Positions 27,837-36,262 of a DNA stretch of 64,000 nucleotides are shown here, in pieces. The position numbers and the translations under genes were made by a program. Location of the stretch: contig NZ_JAIWNC010000010.1 of NCBI RefSeq assembly GCF_020216025.1, positions 62,001-126,000 on the forward strand, in the 5' to 3' direction. The notes below the pieces were generated by a model. It worked only from the letters and a program-made list of their open reading frames with translations, searched no databases and had not been told where the DNA came from. The first letter of the stretch is position 1; each line of letters begins with the position of its first letter. The DNA is from Jidongwangia harbinensis (GTDB taxonomy: Bacteria; Actinomycetota; Actinomycetes; Mycobacteriales; Micromonosporaceae).

Positions 27837-29459
27837 GTGCCCACACGCCGCGCCGCACCGGAGCCGTCGGACCGGCTGACGACGTACCGGCGGAAACGCG
27901 ACTTCGCCCGCACCCCGGAACCCGCGGGACGGGTGGCGGCGGCCGCCGTCGGTGCGCGGCGGTTCGTGGTGCAGCGGCACCGGGCCACCCGCCTGCACTA
28001 CGACTTCCGCCTGGAGATCGACGGGGTGCTGGTGAGCTGGGCGGTGCCGAAGGGCCCGACCCTGGACCCGGGGGTGCGGCGTGCCGCGTTCCACGTCGAG
28101 GACCATCCGCTGGAGTACTTCGACTTCGAGGGCGTGATCCCGGCCGGCCAGTACGGCGGCGGCGACGTCGTGGTCTGGGACGTCGGCACCTGGGAGCCGC
28201 ACGCTCACCGGCGCGGCGCGGACGCCGATCCGCGGCAGGCGGTGGCCGACGGGGAGCTGCACTTCGACCTGCACGGCGAGAAGTTGCGCGGGCGGTTCGC
28301 GCTGGTCCGGACGCACGCCGGCCGGTCCGGCAGGGACGGCTGGCTGCTGATGCACAAGCGCGACGAGTACGCCGAGACGGGCTGGGACGCCGAGGACCGG
28401 CCGTGGTCGGTGCTGACCGGGCGTACCAACGACGAGGTCAAGGCGGACCCCGACCGGCTGTGGCGGTCCGGTGTGCCGGCCGCCCGGGCCGCGGTCGTGC
28501 TCCGGGCGCCGCCCGTCACCGCGGCGGAACTGGCCGCGCTGGACGACCTTCCGGCGGCCGGGACGTGGCCGGTGTTCGGGCGCCGGGTGCGGGTCACGAA
28601 CCTCGACAAGGTGTTGTTCCCGCCGCGGCCGGGGGAGGACCCGGTCACCAAGCGGGACCTGCTGCGCTACACCGCGCAGATCGCCCCGACGCTGCTGCCG
28701 TACCTGAGCCGGCGGGCGCTGAACCTGCACCGGTTCCCGAACGGCGCGCAGACCAAGGGTTTCTGGCACAAGGAGTTGCCGGGGCACGCGCCGGAGTGGG
28801 TGCCGCGCTGGGACAACCCGGACGCCGACCCGGGGGAGACGCGCACCTATCTGGTGGTCGACGAGCCGGCCGCGCTGGTGTGGGCGGCCAACTTCGGCGC
28901 CCTGGAATGGCATCCGTGGACGTCGCGGGTGGACGCGCCGGACCGTCCCACGTACGCACTCATCGATCTTGACCCGGGTGGCACCACCTCCTGGGACGAT
29001 CTGCTGGTGCTGGCCCGCCTGCACCGCACCGCCTTCCAGCATCTGGGGGTGACCGCCCGGCCGAAGGTGACCGGCCGGCGGGGCATCCAGATCTGGGTGC
29101 CGATCGCCGCGGGCCCGAGCTTCGACGAGACCCGGGCGTGGGTGGAACGGCTGTCCCGGACGGTCGGTGCGGTGGTGCCCGAGTTGATCAGCTGGAAGTG
29201 GCAGCGCACCGACCGGGACGGCCTGGCCCGTCTGGACTACACCCAGAACGCGATCAACAAGACGCTGGTGGCGCCGTACAGTCCGCGCCCGGCGCCGGGT
29301 GCCCCGGTGTCCGCGCCGATCGACTGGGACGAGTTGGACGACCCGGCGCTGCGGCCGGACGGGTTCACCATCCGTACCGTGGTGTCCAGATTGGCCGAGC
29401 GCGGCGACCTGTTCCGCGACGTGCTCGACCACCCGCAGCACCTACCCCCGCTGAGCTGA
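27837..29459 (+). CDS. LigD-like 3'-phosphoesterase + polymerase, no ligase
   Basis: About 540 aa, GTG start. Residues ~15-190 are a LigD phosphoesterase domain: RRFVVQRHRATRLHYDFRLEIDGVLVSWAVPKGP (HxxxxxHYD-R motif, metal ligands), FEGVIPAGQYGGG, WLLMHKRDEYA. Residues ~240-530 are a LigD-type primase-polymerase: VRVTNLDKVLFP, LNLHRFPNG, KGFWHKELP, the YALIDLDPG metal-binding DxD, KVTGRRGIQIWVPI and a C-terminal LDYTQNAINKTLVAPYS. The ATP-dependent ligase domain of full LigD is absent and the domain order is PE then Pol. Role: end-processing and fill-in during non-homologous end joining or related repair, in the cytosol. No ku or ligase gene is in the window, so partners must be elsewhere. 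Confidence 0.9.
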   Translation: MPTRRAAPEPSDRLTTYRRKRDFARTPEPAGRVAAAAVGARRFVVQRHRATRLHYDFRLEIDGVLVSWAVPKGPTLDPGVRRAAFHVEDHPLEYFDFEGVIPAGQYGGGDVVVWDVGTWEPHAHRRGADADPRQAVADGELHFDLHGEKLRGRFALVRTHAGRSGRDGWLLMHKRDEYAETGWDAEDRPWSVLTGRTNDEVKADPDRLWRSGVPAARAAVVLRAPPVTAAELAALDDLPAAGTWPVFGRRVRVTNLDKVLFPPRPGEDPVTKRDLLRYTAQIAPTLLPYLSRRALNLHRFPNGAQTKGFWHKELPGHAPEWVPRWDNPDADPGETRTYLVVDEPAALVWAANFGALEWHPWTSRVDAPDRPTYALIDLDPGGTTSWDDLLVLARLHRTAFQHLGVTARPKVTGRRGIQIWVPIAAGPSFDETRAWVERLSRTVGAVVPELISWKWQRTDRDGLARLDYTQNAINKTLVAPYSPRPAPGAPVSAPIDWDELDDPALRPDGFTIRTVVSRLAERGDLFRDVLDHPQHLPPLS

Positions 29460-29481
29460 TCGTGGCGGTACGGTTTCGCGC

Positions 29482-30093
29482 ATGCCCCGTACCCATGAGA
29501 TTGACGCGCTGCCGTTCGTCCTGACCGCGGACGGTCCCGAGGTCGCCTGGCATTACCGGGACGGCACGCTCGCCGCCGAGGCGCCGCCCCGCAGCGACCT
29601 GTTCGTCGACCCGGCCACCGACGGCGAACGCCCGGACGCACCCCGCCTGCTGGGCAGCGTCACCGGCGACTTCCAGCTGTCCGCGACGGTCACCGTCGGC
29701 TTCGCCAGCGCCTTCGACGCCGGCGTGCTGACCGTGTACGTCGACGAGGCGAACTGGGTGAAGCTGTGCTTCGAGTTCACCCCGCAGGGGCGGCCCAGCG
29801 TGGTCACCGTGGTCACCAACGGCGTCTCCGACGACGCGAACGCGTTCGAGCTGGACGAGAACACGGTGCGCCTGCGCCTGTCCCGGGTGGGCCGCACGTT
29901 CGCCTGCCATGCGTCCACCGACGGCACCTGGTGGCGGCTGGTCCGGTACTTCACGCTGGTGGCGCTTCCGGTGGACGCGCCGGCCCGGGTGGGTTTCCTG
30001 GTGCAGTCGCCGACCGGGCCCGGCTGCCCGGTGTCGTTCAGCGATCTGGCGTTCGTGCCGTCGCCGCCGTCCGACCTCCGGGACGGCAGCTGA
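29482..30093 (+). CDS. DUF1349 protein
   Basis: A 203-aa cytosolic protein of the DUF1349 family (concanavalin-like beta-sandwich; one yeast member is called regulation of enolase 1). Typical features are DLFVDP, GDFQLSATVTVGFASAFDAGVLTVYVDEANWVKLCFEF, RLSRVGRTFACHASTDGTWWRLVRYF and VGFLVQSPTGPGCPVSF. These proteins probably bind a carbohydrate or other ligand; no activity is established. The ATG has no ribosome site but TACGGT ends 7 nt upstream, compatible with a leaderless transcript. It is 22 bp downstream of the LigD-like gene. Confidence 0.85.
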   Translation: MPRTHEIDALPFVLTADGPEVAWHYRDGTLAAEAPPRSDLFVDPATDGERPDAPRLLGSVTGDFQLSATVTVGFASAFDAGVLTVYVDEANWVKLCFEFTPQGRPSVVTVVTNGVSDDANAFELDENTVRLRLSRVGRTFACHASTDGTWWRLVRYFTLVALPVDAPARVGFLVQSPTGPGCPVSFSDLAFVPSPPSDLRDGS

Positions 30094-30190
30094 CCGGCTG
30101 TCGGCTGTTTGTCAGTGGCCGCACCGAACCGATCCCGGCGGTGGCGTGACGAACCAGGTGAGTAACTCCTACCGAACAAGGAGAACCACC

Positions 30191-30772
30191 ATGCACCGTC
30201 CGTCCATCCGTCATCTCGTCACCGCCGGTCTGCTCGCCCTCGCCGTGGTCGCCACCGCGGCCGGGCCGGCGACCGCATCTCCGGCCGCCACCCGCGGCGG
30301 CCCGTCCGGCGTCGTCCTGGACGGGCCGGCGGGCACGGTCCTCAGCGTCGAGGGCGCCGGCCCGTACCGGATCGGCGCCCGGCAGGAGGTGCTGGCGGCG
30401 GCCGGTCTCCTCGACTGGGTCGCGCCGCAGCCCGGCTGCGACGTCGTGCACGCCGGCGCGACCGGCGACTGGGCCGGCGTGATCCTGCTGGCGTTCCGCA
30501 ATGGACGCCTGGTCGAGGTGGGCACCGCGACCACGCCGCCCACCTCGCCGGCCGGTGCCTCGGTCGGGATGTCCTGGAGCCAGCTGGAGGACATCTACGG
30601 CAGCCGGGGCGACCTGGTCCACAACCCCGCGGGCGAGCAGGGGTACGCGGTGCGGATCGGTTCCCGGGTCGAGCTGTACACCGGGCACCCGATCCGGGCC
30701 GGTGTCGGCTACTTCCAGGTGGGGCCGGCCAACTTCGTGCTGCGGAACTTCGTACGCGGACCGGCCTGCTGA
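30191..30772 (+). CDS. Small secreted protein, unknown function
   Basis: A 193-aa product from ATG at 30191, with AAGGAG 7 nt upstream. A signal peptide (IRHLVTAGLLALAVVATAAGPATA) precedes a mature region of about 165 residues containing SWSQLEDIYGSRGDLVHNP and GCDVVHAGATGDWAGVILLAFRNGRLVEVGTA. The pattern resembles small actinobacterial exported proteins with a short alpha/beta domain that often follow other exported proteins, but no named family is recognised. Two Cys residues (mature region and C-terminal PAC) could form a disulphide. Confidence 0.8.
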   Translation: MHRPSIRHLVTAGLLALAVVATAAGPATASPAATRGGPSGVVLDGPAGTVLSVEGAGPYRIGARQEVLAAAGLLDWVAPQPGCDVVHAGATGDWAGVILLAFRNGRLVEVGTATTPPTSPAGASVGMSWSQLEDIYGSRGDLVHNPAGEQGYAVRIGSRVELYTGHPIRAGVGYFQVGPANFVLRNFVRGPAC

Positions 30773-30785
30773 TCCGACATCGGAT
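30772..30785. promoter_or_regulatory. Inverted-repeat operator candidate 1
   Basis: ATCCGACATCGGAT: half-sites ATCCGA and TCGGAT in inverted orientation, overlapping the stop of the preceding gene. It shares its half-sites with the palindrome at 30852, in the only gap upstream of the racemase operon. Confidence 0.35.
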
Positions 30786-30851
30786 GCGCCCGTGCTCCGG
30801 GGCCGGGCGCATCCGCCTGCCGGCCCGCCCCTGAGCCTCGGGCGGCGCGTT

Positions 30852-30863
30852 GTCGGATCCGAC
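30852..30863. promoter_or_regulatory. Inverted-repeat operator candidate 2
   Basis: GTCGGATCCGAC, a perfect 12-nt palindrome 69 nt before the start of the S9-S12 gene. It uses the same TCGGAT/ATCCGA half-sites as the element at 30772, in swapped order. Possibly bound by the PucR regulator of the operon; this is untested inference. Confidence 0.4.
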
Positions 30864-30931
30864 GAACCGGGCGACGGTTCCCGGTGCCGGCGACCAAAGA
30901 CACGCCGCAGGGGTACGGGCACGCTGTCCCC

Positions 30932-33900
30932 ATGCGCATCGAGGATCTGCTGACGATCGCGGTGCCGGAACAGCCGGCGCTCGCCCCGGACAGCACCGCG
31001 ATCGCGTACGTGCTGCGTACCGCGGATCCCGGCGCCGACCGCACCGCGCGCGGCATCTGGCGGGTCGGCACCCACCGCGGCGAGCCGCACCGGCTGACCC
31101 GCGGGCCCGGCGACACCCACCCGGCCTGGTCCCCGGACGGCGACCGCCTCGCGTTCCTGCGTACCCCGGCCGGCGGCCCGGCGCAGCTGTGGATGCTGCC
31201 GTCCGCGGGCGGCGAGCCGGATCAGCTCACCGCGCTGCCGCTCGGCGCCGGGCCGGCGGCGTGGAGCCCGGACGGCACCCGGATCGCGTTCACCGCGCCG
31301 GTGGACCTGCTCGGCGACCCGGCCACCGCGCCGGTGGCCACCGCCCGCCTGGACTACCGGTCCGACGGGACCGGTCTGCACCGCGGGAGACGTAGGCACG
31401 TGCACGTGCTGGACGTCGCGACCGGACGGTGCCGGCGGGTTACCGACGGCGACTGGCACGCCGGGGAACCGGCCTGGTCGCCGGACTCCGCCTGGCTGGC
31501 CTTCCCGGCCGCCACCGCACCGGACGCCGACGTCCGGTACCGCGCGCCGGTGTACGTCCTCGACGTCACCGACGACACCGCGGCGCCGGCGGTCGCGGGA
31601 CTCGCCGACGGGGTGGGCGGACCGCTGGCCTGGCCGGCCGGGGACGACGCGCTGCTGGTCGTGGGCCATGCCGGTGCGCCGGTCGGGCACGCCGCTCTGC
31701 TGCGCGTGCCGCTCGACGGCGGGCCGGTCACCGACCTGACCGCCGGGCTGGACCGCAACGTGATGCCGGGCGGACCGGCGTACCCGGGTGCCCGGCCGCA
31801 GCTCGCCGACCAGGGCCGCACCGTGCTGTTCTGCGTCCGCGACCGCGGCTGCACCCACCTGTACGCGGTCCCGGCGGCCGGCGGCACGCCCCGTCCGGTC
31901 CTGACCGGCGACGGCCGGGTGGTGTCCGGCCTGTCCGTGGCCGGCGACACCGCCGCGACCGTGCTGGCCACCCCGGACTCCTACGGCGAGGTGGTCGCCG
32001 TGGACCTGGCCACCGGCGCCGCGACGGTCCGGTCCGGGCACGACCCGGGCGGGGCGGCGCGGTTCCGGCGTACCCCCCGCGACTTTCCCGTCTCCGACGG
32101 CGCGGTGGTGCCGGGCTGGGTGATCCGTGACCCGGCCGCCACCGGCGCCCAGCCGCTGTTGCTGGACATCCACGGCGGCCCGCACAACGCCTGGCACGGC
32201 GCGGCCGACGACGTGCACCTCTACCAGCAGGAGCTGGCCGCCCGGGGCTGGACCGTGCTGCTGCTCAACCCGCGCGGCAGCGACGGCTACGGGGAGGCGT
32301 CCTTCACCGCCACGGCGGGCGCCTGGGGCGAGGCGGATGCCCGGGACCTCCTGGAACCGGTCGACCGGCTGGTCGCCGACGGGCTCGCCGACCCGGACCG
32401 GCTCGCGGTCACCGGCTACAGCTACGGCGGCTACCTGACCTGCTACCTGACCAGCCGGGACGACCGGTTCGCGGCGGCCGTGGCGGGCGGCGTGGTCGCC
32501 GACCTGACCAGCTTCACCGGCACCTCGGACGAGGGGCACAACCTGGCCGGGTACGAGCTGGGCGGCCACCCGTGGACCCACCCGGACCGGTACGCGGCGA
32601 TGTCCCCGCTCACCGCCGTGGACCGGGTCCGCACGCCGACGCTGATCGTGCAGGGCGACGCCGACCTGACCTGCCCGGTGGGACAGGCCCAGCAGTGGCA
32701 CGCCGCGCTGCGGGCCCGGCACGTACCCACCGAACTCGTCCTCTATCCCGGCGGGGACCACCTGACGGTGATCGACGGACCGCCGTCGCACCGCCTGGAC
32801 TGGAACCGGCGGGTGGCCGGGTGGGTGCAGCGGTACGCCGGCGACGCCACCGGCCCGCGCCCGCGCCCGCTCGACGCCGCGCACTGGCAGCGCCGGCTCG
32901 CCGCCCTGGCGGCCCGGCACCGGGTGCCCGGCGCCGCGCTCGGCGTCCTGCGGCTGCACCCGGGCGCGGACGACGAGCGGATCGAGGTCGCCCACGGCGT
33001 CCTGAACACCGTCACCGGCGTGGCCGCCACCGCCGACTCGCTGTTCCAGATCGGCTCGCAGACCAAGGTGTGGACCACCACGCTGGTCCGGCAACTCGTC
33101 GAGGAGGGCCGCCTCGACCTGGACGCGCCGCTCCTGGAGGTGCTGCCCGAGCTGCGCCTGGCGGACGACGACGCCACCCGGCGGGTCACCATGTGGCACC
33201 TGCTCACCCACACCAGCGGACTCGACGGCGACGTCTTCACCGACACCGGCCGCGGCGACGACGCGCTGGAGCGGTACGTGGCCGGGCTCGCCGAGGCCGG
33301 GCAGAACCACCCCCTCGGCGCCACCTGGTCCTACTGCAACTGCGGCTTCGTGCTGGCCGGCCGGGTGATCGAGAAGCTCACCGGCGGCACCTGGGACGAG
33401 GCGGTCCGGACCCGCCTGGTACGACCGCTCGGCCTGCGGCACACCGTCACGTTGCCGGAGGAGGCGCTGCTGCACCGGGTCGCGGTGGGGCACGTGCCCG
33501 GACCGGACGGGCAACCGGTCCGGGCGCCGGTCGCCATGCTGCCGCGCTCGATCGGACCGGCCGGCCTGATCGCGTCGACGGTCGGCGACGTCCTGACCTT
33601 CGCCCGGCCGCACCTGGCCGGCGGGCTGGCCGCGGACGGCACCCGGATCCTCGGCGCGGACGGCGTGGCCGAGATGGCGGCCCGGCAGGTCGACCTGCCG
33701 GAGCCGGACACGCTCGGGGACTCGTGGGGGCTCGGCTGGAACCGCCGACGCTGGGGCGGGCACCGGCTCATCGGGCACGACGGCACCACCATCGGGCAGT
33801 CCGCGTACCTGTGGCTGCTGCCCGCCGCCGGGCTCGCGGTCACCCTGCTCGCCAACGGCGAGAACACCCGGGACCTGTACCACGACCTGTACCGCGAGGT

Positions 33901-34246
33901 CTTCGCGGAGGTCGCCGGGGTGACCATGCCGGCACCGCTGGCGCCGCCCGCCGACCCGGTACCGGTGGACGCCACCGCGCACCTGGGCCGGTACGAACGC
34001 GCCGGCCACCGGATCGACGTCACCGACGACGTGGGCGGGCTGCGGCTGCGGCTGGAGGTCACCGGTCCGCTCGCCGAGCTGGCCCCGGAGAAGGTCCGCA
34101 CGATGGCCCTGACCCCGGTGGCGGAGAACCGGTTCGTGGTACGCCTGCCGCACAGCCGTACCTGGGTCCCGGTGCTGTTCCTCACCCTGCCCGGCGGCGC
34201 GAAATACCTGCGTTTCGGTGCCCGGGTCACGCCTAAGGTGGCCTGA
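30932..34246 (+). CDS. S9 peptidase fused to S12 beta-lactamase-like domain
   Basis: About 1104 aa from ATG at 30932, with no signal peptide, so cytosolic. Residues ~1-380 are a beta-propeller of WD40-like PD40 repeats (HPAWSPDGDRLAF, AAWSPDGTRIAF). Residues ~390-640 are an S9 prolyl-oligopeptidase catalytic domain: Ser497 in GYSYGGYL, Asp in QGDADLTCP, His in GGDHL. Residues ~650-1010 are a class C beta-lactamase/S12 domain with Ser709-Gln-Thr-Lys712, Tyr801-Cys-Asn and HDG, followed by a beta-sandwich tail. S12 includes D-aminopeptidase and D-Ala carboxypeptidases. Each domain normally occurs alone. It heads an operon with M20, GNAT and racemase genes, so release of amino acids, possibly D-residues, from peptides is inferred. 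Confidence 0.88.
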   Translation: MRIEDLLTIAVPEQPALAPDSTAIAYVLRTADPGADRTARGIWRVGTHRGEPHRLTRGPGDTHPAWSPDGDRLAFLRTPAGGPAQLWMLPSAGGEPDQLTALPLGAGPAAWSPDGTRIAFTAPVDLLGDPATAPVATARLDYRSDGTGLHRGRRRHVHVLDVATGRCRRVTDGDWHAGEPAWSPDSAWLAFPAATAPDADVRYRAPVYVLDVTDDTAAPAVAGLADGVGGPLAWPAGDDALLVVGHAGAPVGHAALLRVPLDGGPVTDLTAGLDRNVMPGGPAYPGARPQLADQGRTVLFCVRDRGCTHLYAVPAAGGTPRPVLTGDGRVVSGLSVAGDTAATVLATPDSYGEVVAVDLATGAATVRSGHDPGGAARFRRTPRDFPVSDGAVVPGWVIRDPAATGAQPLLLDIHGGPHNAWHGAADDVHLYQQELAARGWTVLLLNPRGSDGYGEASFTATAGAWGEADARDLLEPVDRLVADGLADPDRLAVTGYSYGGYLTCYLTSRDDRFAAAVAGGVVADLTSFTGTSDEGHNLAGYELGGHPWTHPDRYAAMSPLTAVDRVRTPTLIVQGDADLTCPVGQAQQWHAALRARHVPTELVLYPGGDHLTVIDGPPSHRLDWNRRVAGWVQRYAGDATGPRPRPLDAAHWQRRLAALAARHRVPGAALGVLRLHPGADDERIEVAHGVLNTVTGVAATADSLFQIGSQTKVWTTTLVRQLVEEGRLDLDAPLLEVLPELRLADDDATRRVTMWHLLTHTSGLDGDVFTDTGRGDDALERYVAGLAEAGQNHPLGATWSYCNCGFVLAGRVIEKLTGGTWDEAVRTRLVRPLGLRHTVTLPEEALLHRVAVGHVPGPDGQPVRAPVAMLPRSIGPAGLIASTVGDVLTFARPHLAGGLAADGTRILGADGVAEMAARQVDLPEPDTLGDSWGLGWNRRRWGGHRLIGHDGTTIGQSAYLWLLPAAGLAVTLLANGENTRDLYHDLYREVFAEVAGVTMPAPLAPPADPVPVDATAHLGRYERAGHRIDVTDDVGGLRLRLEVTGPLAELAPEKVRTMALTPVAENRFVVRLPHSRTWVPVLFLTLPGGAKYLRFGARVTPKVA

Positions 34247-34247
34247 C

Positions 34248-35390
34248 ATGGACACCCTGCTGCCCGACCTGCTCACCGACATCGAGGACCTGGTGACCTG
34301 CGAGTCGCCCTCGGAGGACCTGGCCGCGGTGGCCCGCAGCGCCGAGGTGGTGGCCCGGGTCGGCGCCCGCCGCCTGGGCGCCGAACCGGACCGGCTGGTG
34401 ATCGACGGCGTCAGCCATCTGCGCTGGCGGTTCGGCGCCGGGCCGTCCCGGGTGCTGCTGCTCGGCCACCACGACACCGTGTGGCCGATCGGCTCGCTGC
34501 GCACCCGGCCCTACCGGGTGTCCGGCGGGGTGCTGCACGGGCCGGGCTGCTTCGACATGAAGGCGGGGCTGGTGCTGGCGTTCCACGCGGTCGCCGCGCT
34601 CGCCGACCGGGCCGGCGTGACCGTGCTGGTCACCGGGGACGAGGAGATCGGCTCGTCGACGTCGCGGGCGCTGATCGAGGCGGAGGCCGCCGGGTGCGAC
34701 GCGGTGCTGGTGCTGGAGGCGTCCGCGCCGGGCGGCGCGCTCAAGACCGAGCGCAAGGGCGTCTCCGGATACGTGGTGCGGGCGGTCGGCCGGGCCGCCC
34801 ACGCCGGACTGGAGCCGGAGCGCGGCGTGAACGCCGCCGTGGAGCTGGCCCACCAGGTGCTCGCGGTGCAGGGCCTGGCCGATCCGGTACGCGGGACCAC
34901 CGCCGTGCCCAGCATGCTGACCGCCGGCACCACCTCGAACACGGTCCCGGCCGGCGGCGAGTTCAGCATCGACGTCCGGGTCCGGGACGCCGCCGAACAG
35001 CAGCGGGTGGACGCGGCCGTGCGGGCGCTGCGGCCGGTGACGCCGGGGGCGCGGCTGGAGGTCACCGGTGGGCCGAACCGTCCGCCGCTCGACGCGCACG
35101 CCTCCGCCGCGCTCTACGACCGGGTGGTGGCGGTGGCCGCCGGGCTGGGCCGGCCCGCTCCCGGCCGGGCCGCGGTCGGCGGCGCCTCGGACGGCAACCT
35201 CACCGCCGGCCTCGGCGTTCCGACGCTGGACGGGCTGGGCGCGGTCGGCGGCGGTGCGCACGCCGACGACGAGCACGTCGAGGTCGATGCGCTGGCGCCG
35301 CGGGCGACGCTGCTCACCGCGCTCGTCGCGGACCTGCTCACCGGCGACCGCACCGGTCGCCCGTACCCGTCGGAGATGGTGCAGCCATGA
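34248..35390 (+). CDS. M20 family amidohydrolase (desuccinylase candidate)
   Basis: A 380-aa M20 peptidase (glutamate carboxypeptidase/ArgE/DapE type), starting 1 nt after the preceding stop. Zinc ligands and catalytic acids are present: HHDTVWP, GPGCFDMKAG, GDEEIGS, VLEASAPGG, and C-terminal GGGAHADDEHV. The dimerisation domain begins near KGVSGYVVRAVGRAAHAG. No signal peptide. Genes of this kind next to an N-succinylamino acid racemase encode the L-specific desuccinylase that frees L-amino acid in the last step of D-to-L conversion. Assignment to that step is from context; acyl specificity cannot be read from sequence. The stop overlaps the next ATG (ATGA). Confidence 0.85.
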   Translation: MDTLLPDLLTDIEDLVTCESPSEDLAAVARSAEVVARVGARRLGAEPDRLVIDGVSHLRWRFGAGPSRVLLLGHHDTVWPIGSLRTRPYRVSGGVLHGPGCFDMKAGLVLAFHAVAALADRAGVTVLVTGDEEIGSSTSRALIEAEAAGCDAVLVLEASAPGGALKTERKGVSGYVVRAVGRAAHAGLEPERGVNAAVELAHQVLAVQGLADPVRGTTAVPSMLTAGTTSNTVPAGGEFSIDVRVRDAAEQQRVDAAVRALRPVTPGARLEVTGGPNRPPLDAHASAALYDRVVAVAAGLGRPAPGRAAVGGASDGNLTAGLGVPTLDGLGAVGGGAHADDEHVEVDALAPRATLLTALVADLLTGDRTGRPYPSEMVQP

Positions 35391-36262
35391 CCGATCCGCC
35401 CGCCACCGGCCTGCGGTCACCGGCCGGCGCCGCCGAGGCCGCGGCCGGTGCCGCCGGGGTCCGCATCCGCCCGCTCACCGGGCTCGACGAGTTCGACCAG
35501 GTGTACCGGCTCTACCAGGCGATCTGGCACCCGGACCCGACGAACCCGCCGGTCACCGGGGAACTGCTGCGGGCGCTGACCAAGGCCGGCAACTACGTGG
35601 CCGGTGCCTACGCGGACGGCGAACTGGTCGGCGCCGGCGTCGGGTTCTTCGGCGCACCGGCGCACCGCGAGCTGCACAGCCACATCGCCGGGGTGTCCGC
35701 GGCGGCGCGTGGCCGCAACGTCGGTTTCGCGCTCAAGCTGCACCAGCGGGCCTGGGCGCTGGACCGCGGCGTCGCGGCGATCACCTGGACGTACGACCCG
35801 CTGATCGCCCGTAACGCCTACTTCAACGTGGTCAAGCTGGGCGCCGAGCCGGTGGAGTACCTGCCGAACTTCTACGGCGGCATGCTCGACGGCATCAACG
35901 CCGGCGACGAGACCGACCGGCTGCTGGTGCGCTGGGACCTGACCGCCCCGCACGTCGAGGACGCCGCCGCCGGCCGGATCCGCCGCGTCGACGCCGCCGC
36001 CCTGCGCGCGGCCGGGGCGGTGGTCGGGCTGGACCGCGCCGGCGACGGCACGCCGGTGGCCGGTTCGCCGGACGGCGGGACCGTTCTGGTCGCCGTACCC
36101 CCGGATGTCGGCGCGCTGCGCGGCACCGACCCGGGCCTGGCCCGGCGGTGGCGGATCGCGGTCCGCGACGTGGTGCGGCCGTTGCTCACCGGCGGGGGCC
36201 GGATCACCGGCTTCGACCGGACCGGATGGTACGTCGTCACGCGCGAGAGGACCGAGGCATGA
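35387..36262 (+). CDS. COG3375-type GNAT acyltransferase
   Basis: A 291-aa protein starting in an ATGA overlap with the M20 gene and ending in an ATGA overlap with the racemase gene. The GNAT core spans residues ~25-180: RPLTGLDEFDQVYRLYQAIW, LVGAGVGFFG, SHIAGVSAAARGRNVGFALKLHQRAWAL (acyl-CoA pyrophosphate loop region), AITWTYDPLIARNAYFNVVKLG. The C-terminal ~100 residues form a second domain ending in ITGFDRTGWYVV. COG3375 members are characteristically linked to menC-like racemase genes. In the described pathway the partner N-succinyltransferase acylates D-amino acids with succinyl-CoA. That reaction is assigned here by context. Confidence 0.83.
   Translation: MTDPPATGLRSPAGAAEAAAGAAGVRIRPLTGLDEFDQVYRLYQAIWHPDPTNPPVTGELLRALTKAGNYVAGAYADGELVGAGVGFFGAPAHRELHSHIAGVSAAARGRNVGFALKLHQRAWALDRGVAAITWTYDPLIARNAYFNVVKLGAEPVEYLPNFYGGMLDGINAGDETDRLLVRWDLTAPHVEDAAAGRIRRVDAAALRAAGAVVGLDRAGDGTPVAGSPDGGTVLVAVPPDVGALRGTDPGLARRWRIAVRDVVRPLLTGGGRITGFDRTGWYVVTRERTEA

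Noticed and set aside
30038-34504. 1488-codon open frame on the minus strand
   Set aside because: Antisense to the S9-S12 gene; composition is Arg/Gly/Ala/Val-rich with no motif, a common by-product of very high third-position GC.
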